A stretch of 64,000 nt of DNA from Pseudomonadales bacterium (GCA_041395665.1 JAWLAB010000002.1:365140-429139); one strand, 5' to 3'; positions 28,439-38,233 are shown, counted from the stretch's first letter. Program-made: numbers and translations. The notes: generated by a model from the letters alone, not told the origin.

Positions 28439-29350
28439 TTAACAAATGCAAAAATCGTTGTAATTACGAATATAGTCTTCAGCGCTGTAATGTAAATACC
28501 AACAACAGCATCTGCAGAATATTTGTACTGAATACCCCAAGTCCTTGCCGTAAAAATACACCTTGATTAGGTCTCTGTAATAAAAACTCTATGCGTTTTC
28601 ACATCGTCTCCTTACGACACTGACACTACCTTTGCTAGATTAAAAACTGATGGCAAGATCTTGTGGGCGTGCTCACCGCGTGTTTTCTGCGCTCGGCACA
28701 TCAAACACCATAAAGTAACGATTCACAGGAAAAGGAATATGTTGTTTAAACTCACCTGCGTTAAATTACCGCGTAAATCAGTAACGAGTGGCATGGTGTC
28801 TGGCGTTACACCTTTGACGTGGTTTCACGCACACCCGGCTTATCTGTATCCGCAAATGCAGCGCCGACATCAGTTGTTTTGGCGAATTGTCTTCCAATGC
28901 CTGTAATAACAATACGCGCAGGATTTCCAACAACAATCGCATTCGCCGGCACTGAGCGCGTTACCACAGAGCCCGCGCCAATCATGGCGTGTTGGCCAAT
29001 GGTGAGCCTGGCAAAATAGTGGCATTTGCGCCAATGGATTACCACGACTAATCACTGTGCGCGGGAATTTTTCTGGATATTGTTTACTGCGCGGAAACGG
29101 ATCGTTGAGCAAAAAGTGGCATTAGGGCCGATAAAAACATCGTCTTCAACAGTAATGCCATCCCAGCTGCACGCCACATTTCGGTAACACGATCGCCAGA
29201 ATTACATCATTCGTAAAAACATGATCACAAATATTGCAGCTCACTGCCCAATCTCGCGCCAGGCAGTACATGCGCAAAGCCCAAATAACGAGCCTTTGCC
29301 AATGTTATTGCTATCACGAAAATACCTTGTGCATGAACAAAATAATCCAC
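28439..29350 (-). pseudogene. Frameshifted WxcM-like sugar acetyltransferase/isomerase
   Basis: Reconstructed by reading across frames: DYFVHAQGIF and IGKGSLFGLCA, VLPGARLG, CDHVFTND, KCGVQL, NDPFPRSKQYPEKFPRTVISRG, LTIGQHAMIGAGSVVTRSVPANAIVVGNPARIV (hexapeptide repeats), then the cupin half GVTPDTMPLVTDLRGNLT, NRYFMVFDVPSAE, TRGEHAHK, WGIQYKYSADAV and SAEDYIRNYNDF before TAA. This is the two-domain order of WxcM: an N-terminal left-handed beta-helix acetyltransferase (FdtC-like) and a C-terminal dTDP-6-deoxy-hexose ketoisomerase (FdtA/QdtA-like). Both act on dTDP-3-amino-3,6-dideoxyhexose for O-antigen or glycoprotein. The breaks are mostly one-base losses while codons between them stay conserved. 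Confidence 0.75.
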
Positions 29351-29371
29351 GGAATCCCCTCTTATAGTTCT

Positions 29372-30316
29372 TTATCTGCGGGTAGGTGTTATCGCGCTTT
29401 TTCCTGTAAAGACTCTGCACATCACAACGGATATCGGTCTACCTTGCGTGTTGGCATAAGCGCGCCCGCACATACGCACCGAGCAATCCAATACCTTGCG
29501 GTATTCAGTGCGCCAAAAAACAACACGATCAACACTGTAGCGGTATAACCTGGCACCTCTACTACCCAACCTGTTACTTTCAATAGAAGAACTAGCATAC
29601 CAAAAGTACAGAGAACAATACCTGCACCCACCAAAATCAAAACAACTTTAATGGCAAATCCGAAAGAAAAATGCTGTATTAATAATTGGTTTTCTTGAAT
29701 GTCCACGCACTGACGCCGTGTCGTTCTCGCGTTGATGAGCGACGGTTTTGCGACGAAATCCCTAGCAAAACAACAAGCCAAATCAGCGGGCTGGTAGATT
29801 CATCCAAGGACAATAACTCGTTTGCCAGAAACTGGCGGTTGCAGCCAAACATATCAACGCCGCCAGTAGAACTTCTTTAATAATAAATTTGCGATAAACC
29901 CACCAAAAAATTTCGGATGACCAGCGACTGCGTAGCGGGTCATTGCGCGCATCACGCGTACCCACCACCACATCTGCCTCATCCGCTTCCAGCAGCTGAA
30001 AAAATTCTAACGCCAACTCCGGCGGCTCCTGTAAATCTGCTGCCATCACAGCAAAATAATTACCACTCGCCACTTGCATACCTGCGCGAATAGCGGCGAA
30101 TGAGCCGTAATTGCGCGAATGCAGCAATAACTGCGAAGTAAAAGGCATTTCTGGCAGTCGTTCACGCAAAATGCTGTAGCAATTGTCAGGACTGCCATCC
30201 ACCACCATCACCACTTCCAGCTTATCCGCCAACTTAGTGTTCATATCGGACAAAACAGCTAACAAATCAGGAATGGATCCTTCATTTTTATAAACCGGAA
30301 TGATGAGCGAGTACAT
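29372..30316 (-). pseudogene. Frameshifted GtrB/DPM1-like GT2 glycosyltransferase
   Basis: The first roughly 150 residues read cleanly from the ATG at 30316: SLIIPVYKNEGSIPDLL, VVDGSPDNCY and AADLQEPPE (acidic motif), then VGTRDARNDPLRSRWSSEIFW. After about 29,880 the frame changes several times, but the expected C-terminus is still there: the two membrane helices (IKVVLILVGAGIVLCTFGMLV; PGYTATVLIVLFFGALN) and the tail RAYANTQGRPISVV. This is the layout of bactoprenol-phosphate sugar transferases such as GtrB. The start overlaps the end of the aminotransferase gene at one base. Confidence 0.75.
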
Positions 30317-31419
30317 CAGACAATCCAGCTATTAATGCATTGCGCAACCACATCCACTTCATCCAATGTCAGCTCTGGATAACACGGCAACGTCAAAATT
30401 TCATCGCGCAGTTTTTCACTGACGAGCAAAGAAACGGTGGCATACGCTGCACGAGCCGCAGGCTGATGGTAGTCCACTACCGGATAGTGAATATCGCTGG
30501 CGATATCATGATCGTGTAAATGTTTTTTCAGTGCATCACGTTGCGCAGTGCGAATAACATACAAATGTGCTACATGATCAACACTGGTAATGCTCGGGAC
30601 TCGTACTGCTTTGTGTTGAATTTTTTCTGCATAACGCTTGGCGATTGCGCGGCGTTTTTCATTCCAACCATCAAGCAGTGGCAATTTTACGGACAGCAGT
30701 GCTGCCTGCATTTCATCTAAACGACTATTGCGCGCACCGCTATCAGCGACTGTGTATTTCATTGTCCAGCCATACTGCCGCAAGCTCCGCACGCGCGCCG
30801 CCAATTCAGCCTTGGATGTCACCACTGCGCCACCATCACCCAACGCGCCTAAATTTTTTGTTGGGAAAAAACTGAAGGCGGCAATATCACCAAAACTACC
30901 TGCGCGTTTACCGTTTGCTGCTTGTGCACCGTGCGACTGCGCGCAATCTTCAATTAAAGCAATGCCATGTTTTTTGGCTAACGCACACAGCGGATCCATA
31001 TCCGCCAGCTGACCGAACAAATGCGTGACAATGATTGCTTTAGTTTTTGGCGTGATGGCTGCTGCCGCGCAATCAGGATCCATTAAAAAGTTTTTTTCCA
31101 ACACATCCACATACACGGGCTTTGCACCGATGGCACGAATCGCCGTGCTGGAATAAAAACCCGCATTGGCAACCGTTATCACTTCATCATTGCAATCCAC
31201 ACCTACGGTGCGCAGCGCCAACTCAATGGCTTCGGTGCCATTAGCAACACCAATAGCGTCTGCCACACCGCAATACGCAGCGAAAGATTTTTCAAATGCG
31301 GTGACTTCTGGTCCCATGGCATACCAGCCGCTATCAATAACCCGCCCTGCTGCGTTGTGCAGTTCGGCTGCAATGGCGCTGTTGTGCAAAGAAAGATCGT
31401 TAATTTTGTTGATGCTCAT
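30316..31419 (-). CDS. DegT/DnrJ/EryC1-family sugar aminotransferase
   Basis: A 367-residue PLP enzyme that transaminates keto-sugar nucleotides. GVANGTEAIELALR binds the cofactor phosphate, and the PLP lysine lies in FSFFPTKNLGALGDGG. It resembles FdtB/QdtB-type dTDP-3-keto-6-deoxyhexose 3-aminotransferases; the WxcM-like gene two positions downstream supports that choice, because FdtA, FdtB and FdtC act in one path. This gene is intact in sequence that is otherwise heavily frameshifted downstream. The sugar made is inferred from neighbours only. Confidence 0.88.
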   Translation of the reverse strand: MSINKINDLSLHNSAIAAELHNAAGRVIDSGWYAMGPEVTAFEKSFAAYCGVADAIGVANGTEAIELALRTVGVDCNDEVITVANAGFYSSTAIRAIGAKPVYVDVLEKNFLMDPDCAAAAITPKTKAIIVTHLFGQLADMDPLCALAKKHGIALIEDCAQSHGAQAANGKRAGSFGDIAAFSFFPTKNLGALGDGGAVVTSKAELAARVRSLRQYGWTMKYTVADSGARNSRLDEMQAALLSVKLPLLDGWNEKRRAIAKRYAEKIQHKAVRVPSITSVDHVAHLYVIRTAQRDALKKHLHDHDIASDIHYPVVDYHQPAARAAYATVSLLVSEKLRDEILTLPCYPELTLDEVDVVAQCINSWIV

Positions 31420-31452
31420 TCTTCTGCTTCCTGAATCATCTGTTTTATTAAA

Positions 31453-32490
31453 TTATTTTTTCTTGAAAATAAAATAGCCCATCGGTGTCACCATATCATT
31501 AGGCGTCATCTCTCCGATCGTGCTCATATAAGCATTGGCAATAAATGCAAACTGCTGGATCGTGTCTGGCGCCAAGCCTTCCATTAATAAATGCTGGTTT
31601 ACATAGTGACGATAGCCCTTTTCCGTCATCTCCACATTGTTGTAATCCATGATTTCAAAACCAGCCTCTATGCCAACTTTTCGCATTTCATGAATATCAA
31701 AGACATATTTGTCTTCCATTTTTCTAGGCGCTCACGATTATCGCCTATCCATTTTCCTTTCATGATGTGACGCGTCATGCGATTGATACGCTGATCATCT
31801 TTCTCGCTTAAAACACCCCATTCAGTGCGCCGCTCAATGCGACGCATCAAATCACCGACAAAAGCAATGATAATTTTCCCTTGCAAAACCGGCTCATAAA
31901 AAATCGCCTGGCCGCCTGGGCGCAATAATTTACTGAGCTTTTTGAATAATTTTTTGATAATCAATAAAGTGATGCAGAACACTGTGGCCTACAACCAAAT
32001 CAAAACTGTTATCGCGAAACGGTAAAAAATTGGCATCACAGGCGTAATAGCGAACAGGCACGCCATCTGTACCAACCACTCCTGCCGCTTTCTGCAAAAA
32101 CTTCGTAGAAATATCGCAGGCACTGACCGACATAAAAGGAAAACGGTGCGACAACCCCCAAGTGAGCTGGCCTGTACCAGAACCAATTTCTAACACATCA
32201 CCTTTAACCGATTGGTGGCGGTCAAATACTTGCTTCCAATCGTGTGCAACTTTTTCACGGCGCTCATCGTCAATATTGTGATGGTCATCGTAATCAATGG
32301 CTTCTAAATGCGTGAATAAAGAGGGATCTTTTAATAGCTGAGGAACGCCATCTTCCGTGACCAAATACTCTTCACCGCATGACTGGCAGCACAGTATCGT
32401 CAGTCCATCGCGACTAACACGCTTCACACTGCCCGTTTCGCAGCGCGGGCAAGCAAGGATGGTCAACAGATACGATTTATGCGAGCTCAT
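31453..32490 (-). pseudogene. SAM-dependent methyltransferase with two homopolymer frameshifts
   Basis: Joined from three frames. The first part has a Trm112-like zinc-binding N-terminus (two CPxC/CQSC cysteine pairs and VTEDGVPQLL) and the SAM motif LEIGSGTGQL, followed by GHSVLHHFIDY. The frame changes near 31,938-31,956 in runs of T and continues with LLRPGGQAIFYEP; it changes again at the T run 31,719-31,723 into DKYVFDIHEMRKVGIEAGFE and ends in FIFKKK. Repaired, it is one class I methyltransferase of about 345 residues. The ATG at 32490 is preferred over an in-frame GTG at 32520. The target is unknown; its place next to sugar-nucleotide genes suggests a glycan or lipid. Confidence 0.75.
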
Positions 32491-32553
32491 TAAGCATTCC
32501 AAATTATTTTTATCATTCACTACAACCGTCGAGTATATCGGACACAGCCGTCA

Positions 32554-34860
32554 CTATGGCTTGATGTTAAATCGATAAATATCAATACTGCCCGCCACTG
32601 CATCAATCGACCGATGTTCCGCCTGAGCATAAATCTTACCTAACGCCCGCGCCGCCTCTTCTGTCGCTGCACTGCGCAAGGCGACATAGTAGAGCGAAGT
32701 GACCGCAACCCGCTGACGAAGTGACTGCTGGAGGCTCGCCGCACTCGATGCAGTCTGATAACGACGATCTGCCCAGCTTTCATCAATAGGCAACCCGCCC
32801 AACTTCAAATACTGCTCCAACCAAGTGTTTGCCGTTGCAATTGCCGCTGAATCATGTGGTGCTTGCCCAAGCATTTCCTGCATTTGCGTCACCACTTGAT
32901 AGGCCGGCGTGGCTCGCATACGCGCCTGCGCGGCCTCGTCTACAATCGGCGACTCCTTAACGAGGAATTTCAGAATCGATACATCACCAACGCTAGTCTT
33001 CACCGTCTTCTCTGCTGCCAAGCGATAGTGCAACTGCAGCATCAACTCCGCCCCCTCTGCGTTGGGCTCTTGCAATGCTAAGTAGTACAAAGTGTCGATG
33101 GTCGGATGCTCATCCATATAACGATACACGCTACCCACCTGCGCATTCACTACATAGCTACCCTCTTGCCCTTCCGGCACGACCACGCCGTTGCGCTTTA
33201 AATACGGCAACACCCAATCATGGGTATACAACACGCGATAAGTGGAGGGATCTTTTTGTCCAATATCACGCGCAACCCAGCGCGCAATATCGTTACTCGG
33301 ATTGCTGCCCGCTACTTTTAATTGCGCTTCATCCGGCTCTGCCTGAAGATCAAATTTGTAAACATCAATGGACCCCGCTTCGATGGTAGCAGAAGCTTTT
33401 GATAGCAACTGATAATTGAGCATTAGCGGGATTAATGCCGCCTGAGCATTGGGCTCACGCAGAAGAATGTAATACAACACCTTTTTCTCTTTGTGTGCAT
33501 CAAAGTACTTCATCAGTTCTGGGAACTGCTGTGACACAAAATAGTAGCGATTTCTTTTCTTTTGCTCATACGCAATATTTTTTTGTCTCAAGTAATGCTC
33601 AAACCATGGATGTGTCATCACAACAGAGTAGGCTGTGTCCTGTGGCATTTTATTGAGATCCGCTTTAACAATATCAACCGCATCACGCACGGGATCCTTG
33701 TCAAGATTTTTATAAAGACCAGATTTCACATTTGCATTAATGGTCCACACGGAATAAATAACCACAGAAAGCACAATCAAAGGCTTTTCCCAATAACGAC
33801 CAAGCAATGCCAATAGTTGACTACCCAGCCAACCAACCAATATCGCCTCTAGCACCATAGCCATTAAAAAATAGCGTTTTTCAAATAACGGAGTTGCTAT
33901 CAGCGACTCCACATAAAAAGCCAATACAAAAACAACCATCAACAAAAACAAACTGCACACTGCCAACAGCTGCCGCGACATGCCGCGTCGCATGTAAGTC
34001 CAGACACTCGCAGCAATAGTTAAAAATAATGCTGAGAGGTGAAAAGACATATGCCCATCATCAGGCGCCAATAAGCGCTGCAAGGCAAAGTACGCTTCTT
34101 TACCTTCAGCCGAAGCGGACATCACCCAGCTCGACGGCGTATGCACCATGTTGTTATACATAATCCCTAGCCACGGCGAATACAGCAGCACAGGAATACC
34201 GAATAGCAAACCAAGCTCTTTCAAGGAATAGCGTTTATAAAATACCCACAAAATGCCTACCAACAAAGCTTCTGCACACAAGAAAACAAAGCCAGAGTAA
34301 TGCAGATACAACAAAATAGTTGTTGATACCAAAAATCCAATTTTATGTTTTCTCTGTGGCTTATCGGAAAAGAGAACTTCAAATAGGCAAATCAGATTCC
34401 ATAAATTAAACACAATCAACATACTGTAAGAGCGCGCTTCTTGACTGTAATACACCGCGTTATAAGCGCTTGCCACCACCGCTGTCGCCATTAGCGCCGC
34501 ACTCACACCAAACCAGCGGCGACAAAAAACAAACACCAAAGGAATCCACGCCATGCCGAATAACAACGCATGGATACGCACGCCAAAATCGGAATAGCCT
34601 GTTATCGGCAATGTAAAATACATAAACGAGAGATAGCCGGGTGGATGGCCATCGACCAACATATTTTCACGCCATGCATCCACAAAAGTTTTATAGCTCG
34701 CAGTGACTGCATATAACTCATCACTCCACAAGCTTTGTCTATCAATGCCGTAAATACGCTCTATTGCAGCAACAATGAACAAAAAAGCCAGCACAGGCAG
34801 AAACCACTTCGAAGCGGTTTCTTCTTTGATTGCAGATGGACACTCCAAGATTTCTTTCAC
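32554..34860 (-). CDS. GT-C (GT39/ArnT-like) membrane glycosyltransferase with tandem C-terminal repeats
   Basis: A 768-residue protein. Residues about 20-390 are a multi-pass membrane domain with the GT-C acidic motif SLWSDELYAVTAS in the first external loop, as in the PMT/ArnT family that takes sugars from polyprenyl phosphate. After it lie three copies of a soluble domain of about 105 residues (about 395-506, 529-636 and 663-768). Each contains a W-x-x-x-YL motif, a central YY-x-x-LR or YY-x-ALQ strand and a closing SID-x-Y-x-F or VSILKF strand. The C-terminal part is probably periplasmic. The start overlaps the next gene's stop by four bases. Confidence 0.8.
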   Translation of the reverse strand: MKEILECPSAIKEETASKWFLPVLAFLFIVAAIERIYGIDRQSLWSDELYAVTASYKTFVDAWRENMLVDGHPPGYLSFMYFTLPITGYSDFGVRIHALLFGMAWIPLVFVFCRRWFGVSAALMATAVVASAYNAVYYSQEARSYSMLIVFNLWNLICLFEVLFSDKPQRKHKIGFLVSTTILLYLHYSGFVFLCAEALLVGILWVFYKRYSLKELGLLFGIPVLLYSPWLGIMYNNMVHTPSSWVMSASAEGKEAYFALQRLLAPDDGHMSFHLSALFLTIAASVWTYMRRGMSRQLLAVCSLFLLMVVFVLAFYVESLIATPLFEKRYFLMAMVLEAILVGWLGSQLLALLGRYWEKPLIVLSVVIYSVWTINANVKSGLYKNLDKDPVRDAVDIVKADLNKMPQDTAYSVVMTHPWFEHYLRQKNIAYEQKKRNRYYFVSQQFPELMKYFDAHKEKKVLYYILLREPNAQAALIPLMLNYQLLSKASATIEAGSIDVYKFDLQAEPDEAQLKVAGSNPSNDIARWVARDIGQKDPSTYRVLYTHDWVLPYLKRNGVVVPEGQEGSYVVNAQVGSVYRYMDEHPTIDTLYYLALQEPNAEGAELMLQLHYRLAAEKTVKTSVGDVSILKFLVKESPIVDEAAQARMRATPAYQVVTQMQEMLGQAPHDSAAIATANTWLEQYLKLGGLPIDESWADRRYQTASSAASLQQSLRQRVAVTSLYYVALRSAATEEAARALGKIYAQAEHRSIDAVAGSIDIYRFNIKP

Positions 34861-36467
34861 AAATAACTTCCTTGTTTTTTCAAGTAGTCACTGCAATTTG
34901 CCGCAGGCTTGCCGTTGGGGATTTCTACCGTTGAAAAACGCGTCACGCGAAACCGTTTCTTATTGGCTACACACACGGTTTGATATTGACTAGAAAATGC
35001 CGCGTAGACAGGGCCAGAGGGCGCAATGCCGCCACCACCATAAAACTCCAAATAATAAAAATCACGGCCAACCACAGGGTTAACCGCACCAAACTCCCCA
35101 CTATTTTTTATCAATATCGTATTTTTTTGCGTAACATTTAACTTATCCAGATAAAAATTAAATAGCGAGCTATTGGTAAAAATTATTCTTTGCCCGCGCA
35201 TAAATTCACTATCGCCTGCAATAATTTCAGCTGCCCACTCAAACCCTCTATCGCCTTCTTTTTTGATGCCACCAGCATACACACTCTTACCCGCGTTAAC
35301 ACCTGACTGAAATACTACAACCACAAAAATACAAATACCTAGTACACCATGCCTCAACCACGGAATACTAATGCTACCTATGGCATAGGCAAAAAATTCA
35401 ACTATCGGTAATGCCAGTAGCAACCAACAAAATAAGAAAGACCTCGAATCTAAAAATCCAATAAACAGCATTGAAAAAAACGAACAAGCAATCAAACCTG
35501 TTGATATCGCTAAAAATATTAGATTTCTTTTTTTATACTTTCCTGTAACAAATAAGAAAAATATAGCTATCGACGAAACAAGTAGCGCTAATAGATTCCA
35601 ATAAAAAATACCTGCATCCACTTTTGAAAAGAAAGGCACACGGGAAAAACTTGTTGCGTTTACCCAAAACACACCCAGAAGATCATTTTTTAATACCCAG
35701 TTAATTTTTTGAGACAAAGTGTACAAATACGGTAAGGCGCCCAAAAAAACAGGGAGCCACAGCCAACGCAGCAATTTTTTTCTATTCTCCCTATCCACAA
35801 GAAAAATGACTGCCAAGCCTTCAATAACAAAAAATATCAAGACCGTTGGGTTGGTATAAAAAGCTAGCAGTGCCGTAGTCCAAAAAGCCAACAACACACC
35901 TGCATGGCAGCCACTATCTGGAGACCAACACAACTTAAAGGAAAAATCACCTTGCCCAATATCGACCTTCAAGGGGGTGGATTGACGATTTTCTGCAAAC
36001 ACCACACAACAAAAAAAATACCAATGCGCCATGCAAAACAACGCAAATAGACTGTACGGCGTTACCGATCGATCAATCAAAACGCTTTGATAATCTACGG
36101 CTACTACAACAGCTGCCAACAAGCCTGTCAGTGGTGACAAAAAACGCGCACCGAGAGAGTACAGCGCAAAGATTAACCCCACTCCAACAATGGATGAAAA
36201 AGCACGCACAAAAAAATCCACCGATGAGGTCATATCAACGAACTGGCATAACAGCGTGGGATACATAAAAGGCAAGCCAGTTTTACTTGTGTATTTTTCT
36301 GTCATGGCAAACCAGCCATCGGCATTACAGAAAGAAACATTGAATAAGCCTTCTGCACTAATGCTGTTCTGCCCTAGCGCATAAAAACGCAGGCAGGCCG
36401 CAATAGCGAGCACCAGAATCAACCAGTAGGTGTATTCATTGCCGTTTGTTGTTTTACTGTCTTGCAT
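34857..36467 (-). CDS. GT39-like multi-pass membrane glycosyltransferase
   Basis: A 536-residue membrane protein with ten or more hydrophobic helices through about residue 400 and a periplasmic-type C-terminus of about 130 residues. The first external loop has an acidic residue where GT-C enzymes bind the donor (NSISAEGLFNVSF). It resembles dolichyl/undecaprenyl phosphate mannosyltransferase-like proteins, but the fit to a named family is loose. It lies between two other GT-C genes on the same strand, with a four-base overlap to the downstream one and a 24-base gap from the upstream one. Confidence 0.7.
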   Translation of the reverse strand: MQDSKTTNGNEYTYWLILVLAIAACLRFYALGQNSISAEGLFNVSFCNADGWFAMTEKYTSKTGLPFMYPTLLCQFVDMTSSVDFFVRAFSSIVGVGLIFALYSLGARFLSPLTGLLAAVVVAVDYQSVLIDRSVTPYSLFALFCMAHWYFFCCVVFAENRQSTPLKVDIGQGDFSFKLCWSPDSGCHAGVLLAFWTTALLAFYTNPTVLIFFVIEGLAVIFLVDRENRKKLLRWLWLPVFLGALPYLYTLSQKINWVLKNDLLGVFWVNATSFSRVPFFSKVDAGIFYWNLLALLVSSIAIFFLFVTGKYKKRNLIFLAISTGLIACSFFSMLFIGFLDSRSFLFCWLLLALPIVEFFAYAIGSISIPWLRHGVLGICIFVVVVFQSGVNAGKSVYAGGIKKEGDRGFEWAAEIIAGDSEFMRGQRIIFTNSSLFNFYLDKLNVTQKNTILIKNSGEFGAVNPVVGRDFYYLEFYGGGGIAPSGPVYAAFSSQYQTVCVANKKRFRVTRFSTVEIPNGKPAANCSDYLKKQGSYL

Positions 36468-36491
36468 GCAATGTCCTTATTAGGCATTCAT

Positions 36492-37724
36492 TTATTTTTT
36501 TTGATTATTGATTACTGAGGGCAGCGCAAACAACCACACCGCCACCACCAGCAATGAAAAAATCTGCACACTAGCCCATACCCGCCACGCAAAATATGCT
36601 GTGATTTGTTCGACCGTGGGATAAAACACCGCACTCGTTAAAGGCAGTAGCGTGATGGATAGTATCAACCATTGCTTCTTGAACAAACACGCCACCAGCA
36701 ACATGACCGCAATTATCGACCACGAAAGATAATGATCCCAAGTCAAAGGCCCCGCAAACAACGCGCAGAAAATCGCTACCGCGCAACCGCTGGCAGTCAC
36801 GGAATATTGCTGAGTGGCACGCTCACGCCACCAGTACACAACAAGCAATGCAGCACTCACTGCAACACCCATCCATTTCCACGCACCAATGCCGACTGCA
36901 AATGATCGCCAGTTGGTTTCTTCTGTAAAAAGTCGCGCCAGTGCCGCACCGAGTGATTGGTTTTGTGGATTGAGCGGGCTATCGCTCAATACTGGGAGCA
37001 CCGCTGTCACAAAATGCAATAAATCGCGTCCGTGAGCAGACGAAAGCGACAGCAACAATCCCAATGCAATACAGCCACTAGCCGCCAACAACATGTGCCA
37101 CTGCCGTTGCAACACGCAATACAACAACAACCACACGGGGCTGATTTTTAACAGCACAGCTACGCTAACAGTTGCGCCTGCCCATACCCATTTTTCTCTG
37201 CTCACTAAAAAAATAGTTGCAGCAAGACTTAATAAAATCCAAGCATCCACCTGCCCTAAAAAAACAGATTCACGGCTGGCATTCCAAAAACTCAAACACA
37301 ATAAACCCGCAACCCACGCCACTGTGCGTTTTTCTTGCGGCAACGCCAAACCCGTTAACAGCACAGCACCCAGCATGGCGAGCGTTGCACAAATGCGATA
37401 CACCAACACGCTCACTTCAAAAGGCAGCAAAGCAAAGGGAATATGGAAAATAGCGGTGGTTGGCAAACCAATATAGGAAGTGAATGGACCGTTAAAAATG
37501 CGCGCGCCCATTTCTGTCTGCGTCATGGCTAATTGATGTAGTGCCGCACGATCGTACAGCGAAATTCCTTCAAGTAATCCTAAAGCGGCTGTGCGATTGA
37601 TCGCAAAATCCCAAGCGAAGCCGTGAAAAGCATGCTGCCAAAAAATAAAAGCGCGATACACAAAAAGCAGCAGCAAAGCCGCCAAAAAAATAACACGCTG
37701 TGTTTTATATGTATCGGCTCTCAT
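36492..37724 (-). CDS. GT87-family (DUF2029) membrane mannosyltransferase-like protein
   Basis: A 410-residue integral membrane protein with about ten helices, matching the GT87/DUF2029 family of polyprenyl-phosphate mannose transferases. Family-like features include the first loop with DFAINRTAALGLLEG, the FGPLTWDHYLSW block with Trp, Asp and His, and the SPLNPQNQSLGAALARL segment resembling the NQS motif of this family. It begins 35 bases after greA's coding end, on the same strand. The donor and acceptor are unknown. Confidence 0.75.
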   Translation of the reverse strand: MRADTYKTQRVIFLAALLLLFVYRAFIFWQHAFHGFAWDFAINRTAALGLLEGISLYDRAALHQLAMTQTEMGARIFNGPFTSYIGLPTTAIFHIPFALLPFEVSVLVYRICATLAMLGAVLLTGLALPQEKRTVAWVAGLLCLSFWNASRESVFLGQVDAWILLSLAATIFLVSREKWVWAGATVSVAVLLKISPVWLLLYCVLQRQWHMLLAASGCIALGLLLSLSSAHGRDLLHFVTAVLPVLSDSPLNPQNQSLGAALARLFTEETNWRSFAVGIGAWKWMGVAVSAALLVVYWWRERATQQYSVTASGCAVAIFCALFAGPLTWDHYLSWSIIAVMLLVACLFKKQWLILSITLLPLTSAVFYPTVEQITAYFAWRVWASVQIFSLLVVAVWLFALPSVINNQKK

Positions 37725-37759
37725 TCCATGCCAAGCTGCATTGGATATTATTCAGCCCA

Positions 37760-38233
37760 TCAAATGTGCTGCACATTCTCGATTTCGTATTCAACATCGC
37801 CCGCCGGCGTCTTAACTACAACGATGTCGCCCACTTCTTTACCGATCAAAGCGCGTGCAATCGGCGATGTCAGTGAAATTAATCCTAAGTTTACATTGGC
37901 TTCGTATTCACCGACGATTTTGTAAGTCACACTGGTATCGTTTTCACAATGAATAATGGTGACTGTAACACCAAAAATCACTCTGACACCCACAGGGATC
38001 GTACGGATATCAATAATTTGCGCGTTCGATAAACGACCTTCAATGTCTTGTATGCGCCCTTCCAAAAAACCCATCTGCTCACGCGCGGCGTGATACTCCG
38101 CATTTTCTTTCAAATCACCGTGCTCACGCGCTTCAGCAATCGCTTGCGATACCAAAGGTTTTTCTTTTTTCAATTTATCCAGTTCAGCGCGCAGTGCTTC
38201 TGCGCCTTCAACCGTCATCGGAAATTTTGTCAT
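37760..38233 (-). CDS. greA: Transcription elongation factor GreA
   Basis: A 157-residue factor that rescues backtracked RNA polymerase by stimulating transcript cleavage. The N-terminal coiled coil with the acidic tip (EHGDLKENAEYHAAREQ) enters the polymerase secondary channel, and the FKBP-like C-terminal domain ends TPAGDVEYEIENV. The ATG at 38233 is chosen over one four codons upstream because it aligns with the family N-terminus. It follows carB by 30 bases, the carA-carB-greA order seen in pseudomonads. Confidence 0.96.
   Translation of the reverse strand: MTKFPMTVEGAEALRAELDKLKKEKPLVSQAIAEAREHGDLKENAEYHAAREQMGFLEGRIQDIEGRLSNAQIIDIRTIPVGVRVIFGVTVTIIHCENDTSVTYKIVGEYEANVNLGLISLTSPIARALIGKEVGDIVVVKTPAGDVEYEIENVQHI

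Noticed and set aside
23570..30320. Many small proteins encoded in the frameshifted stretch
   Set aside because: The pieces join into five larger conserved proteins when frames are merged, so separate small genes are not supported.
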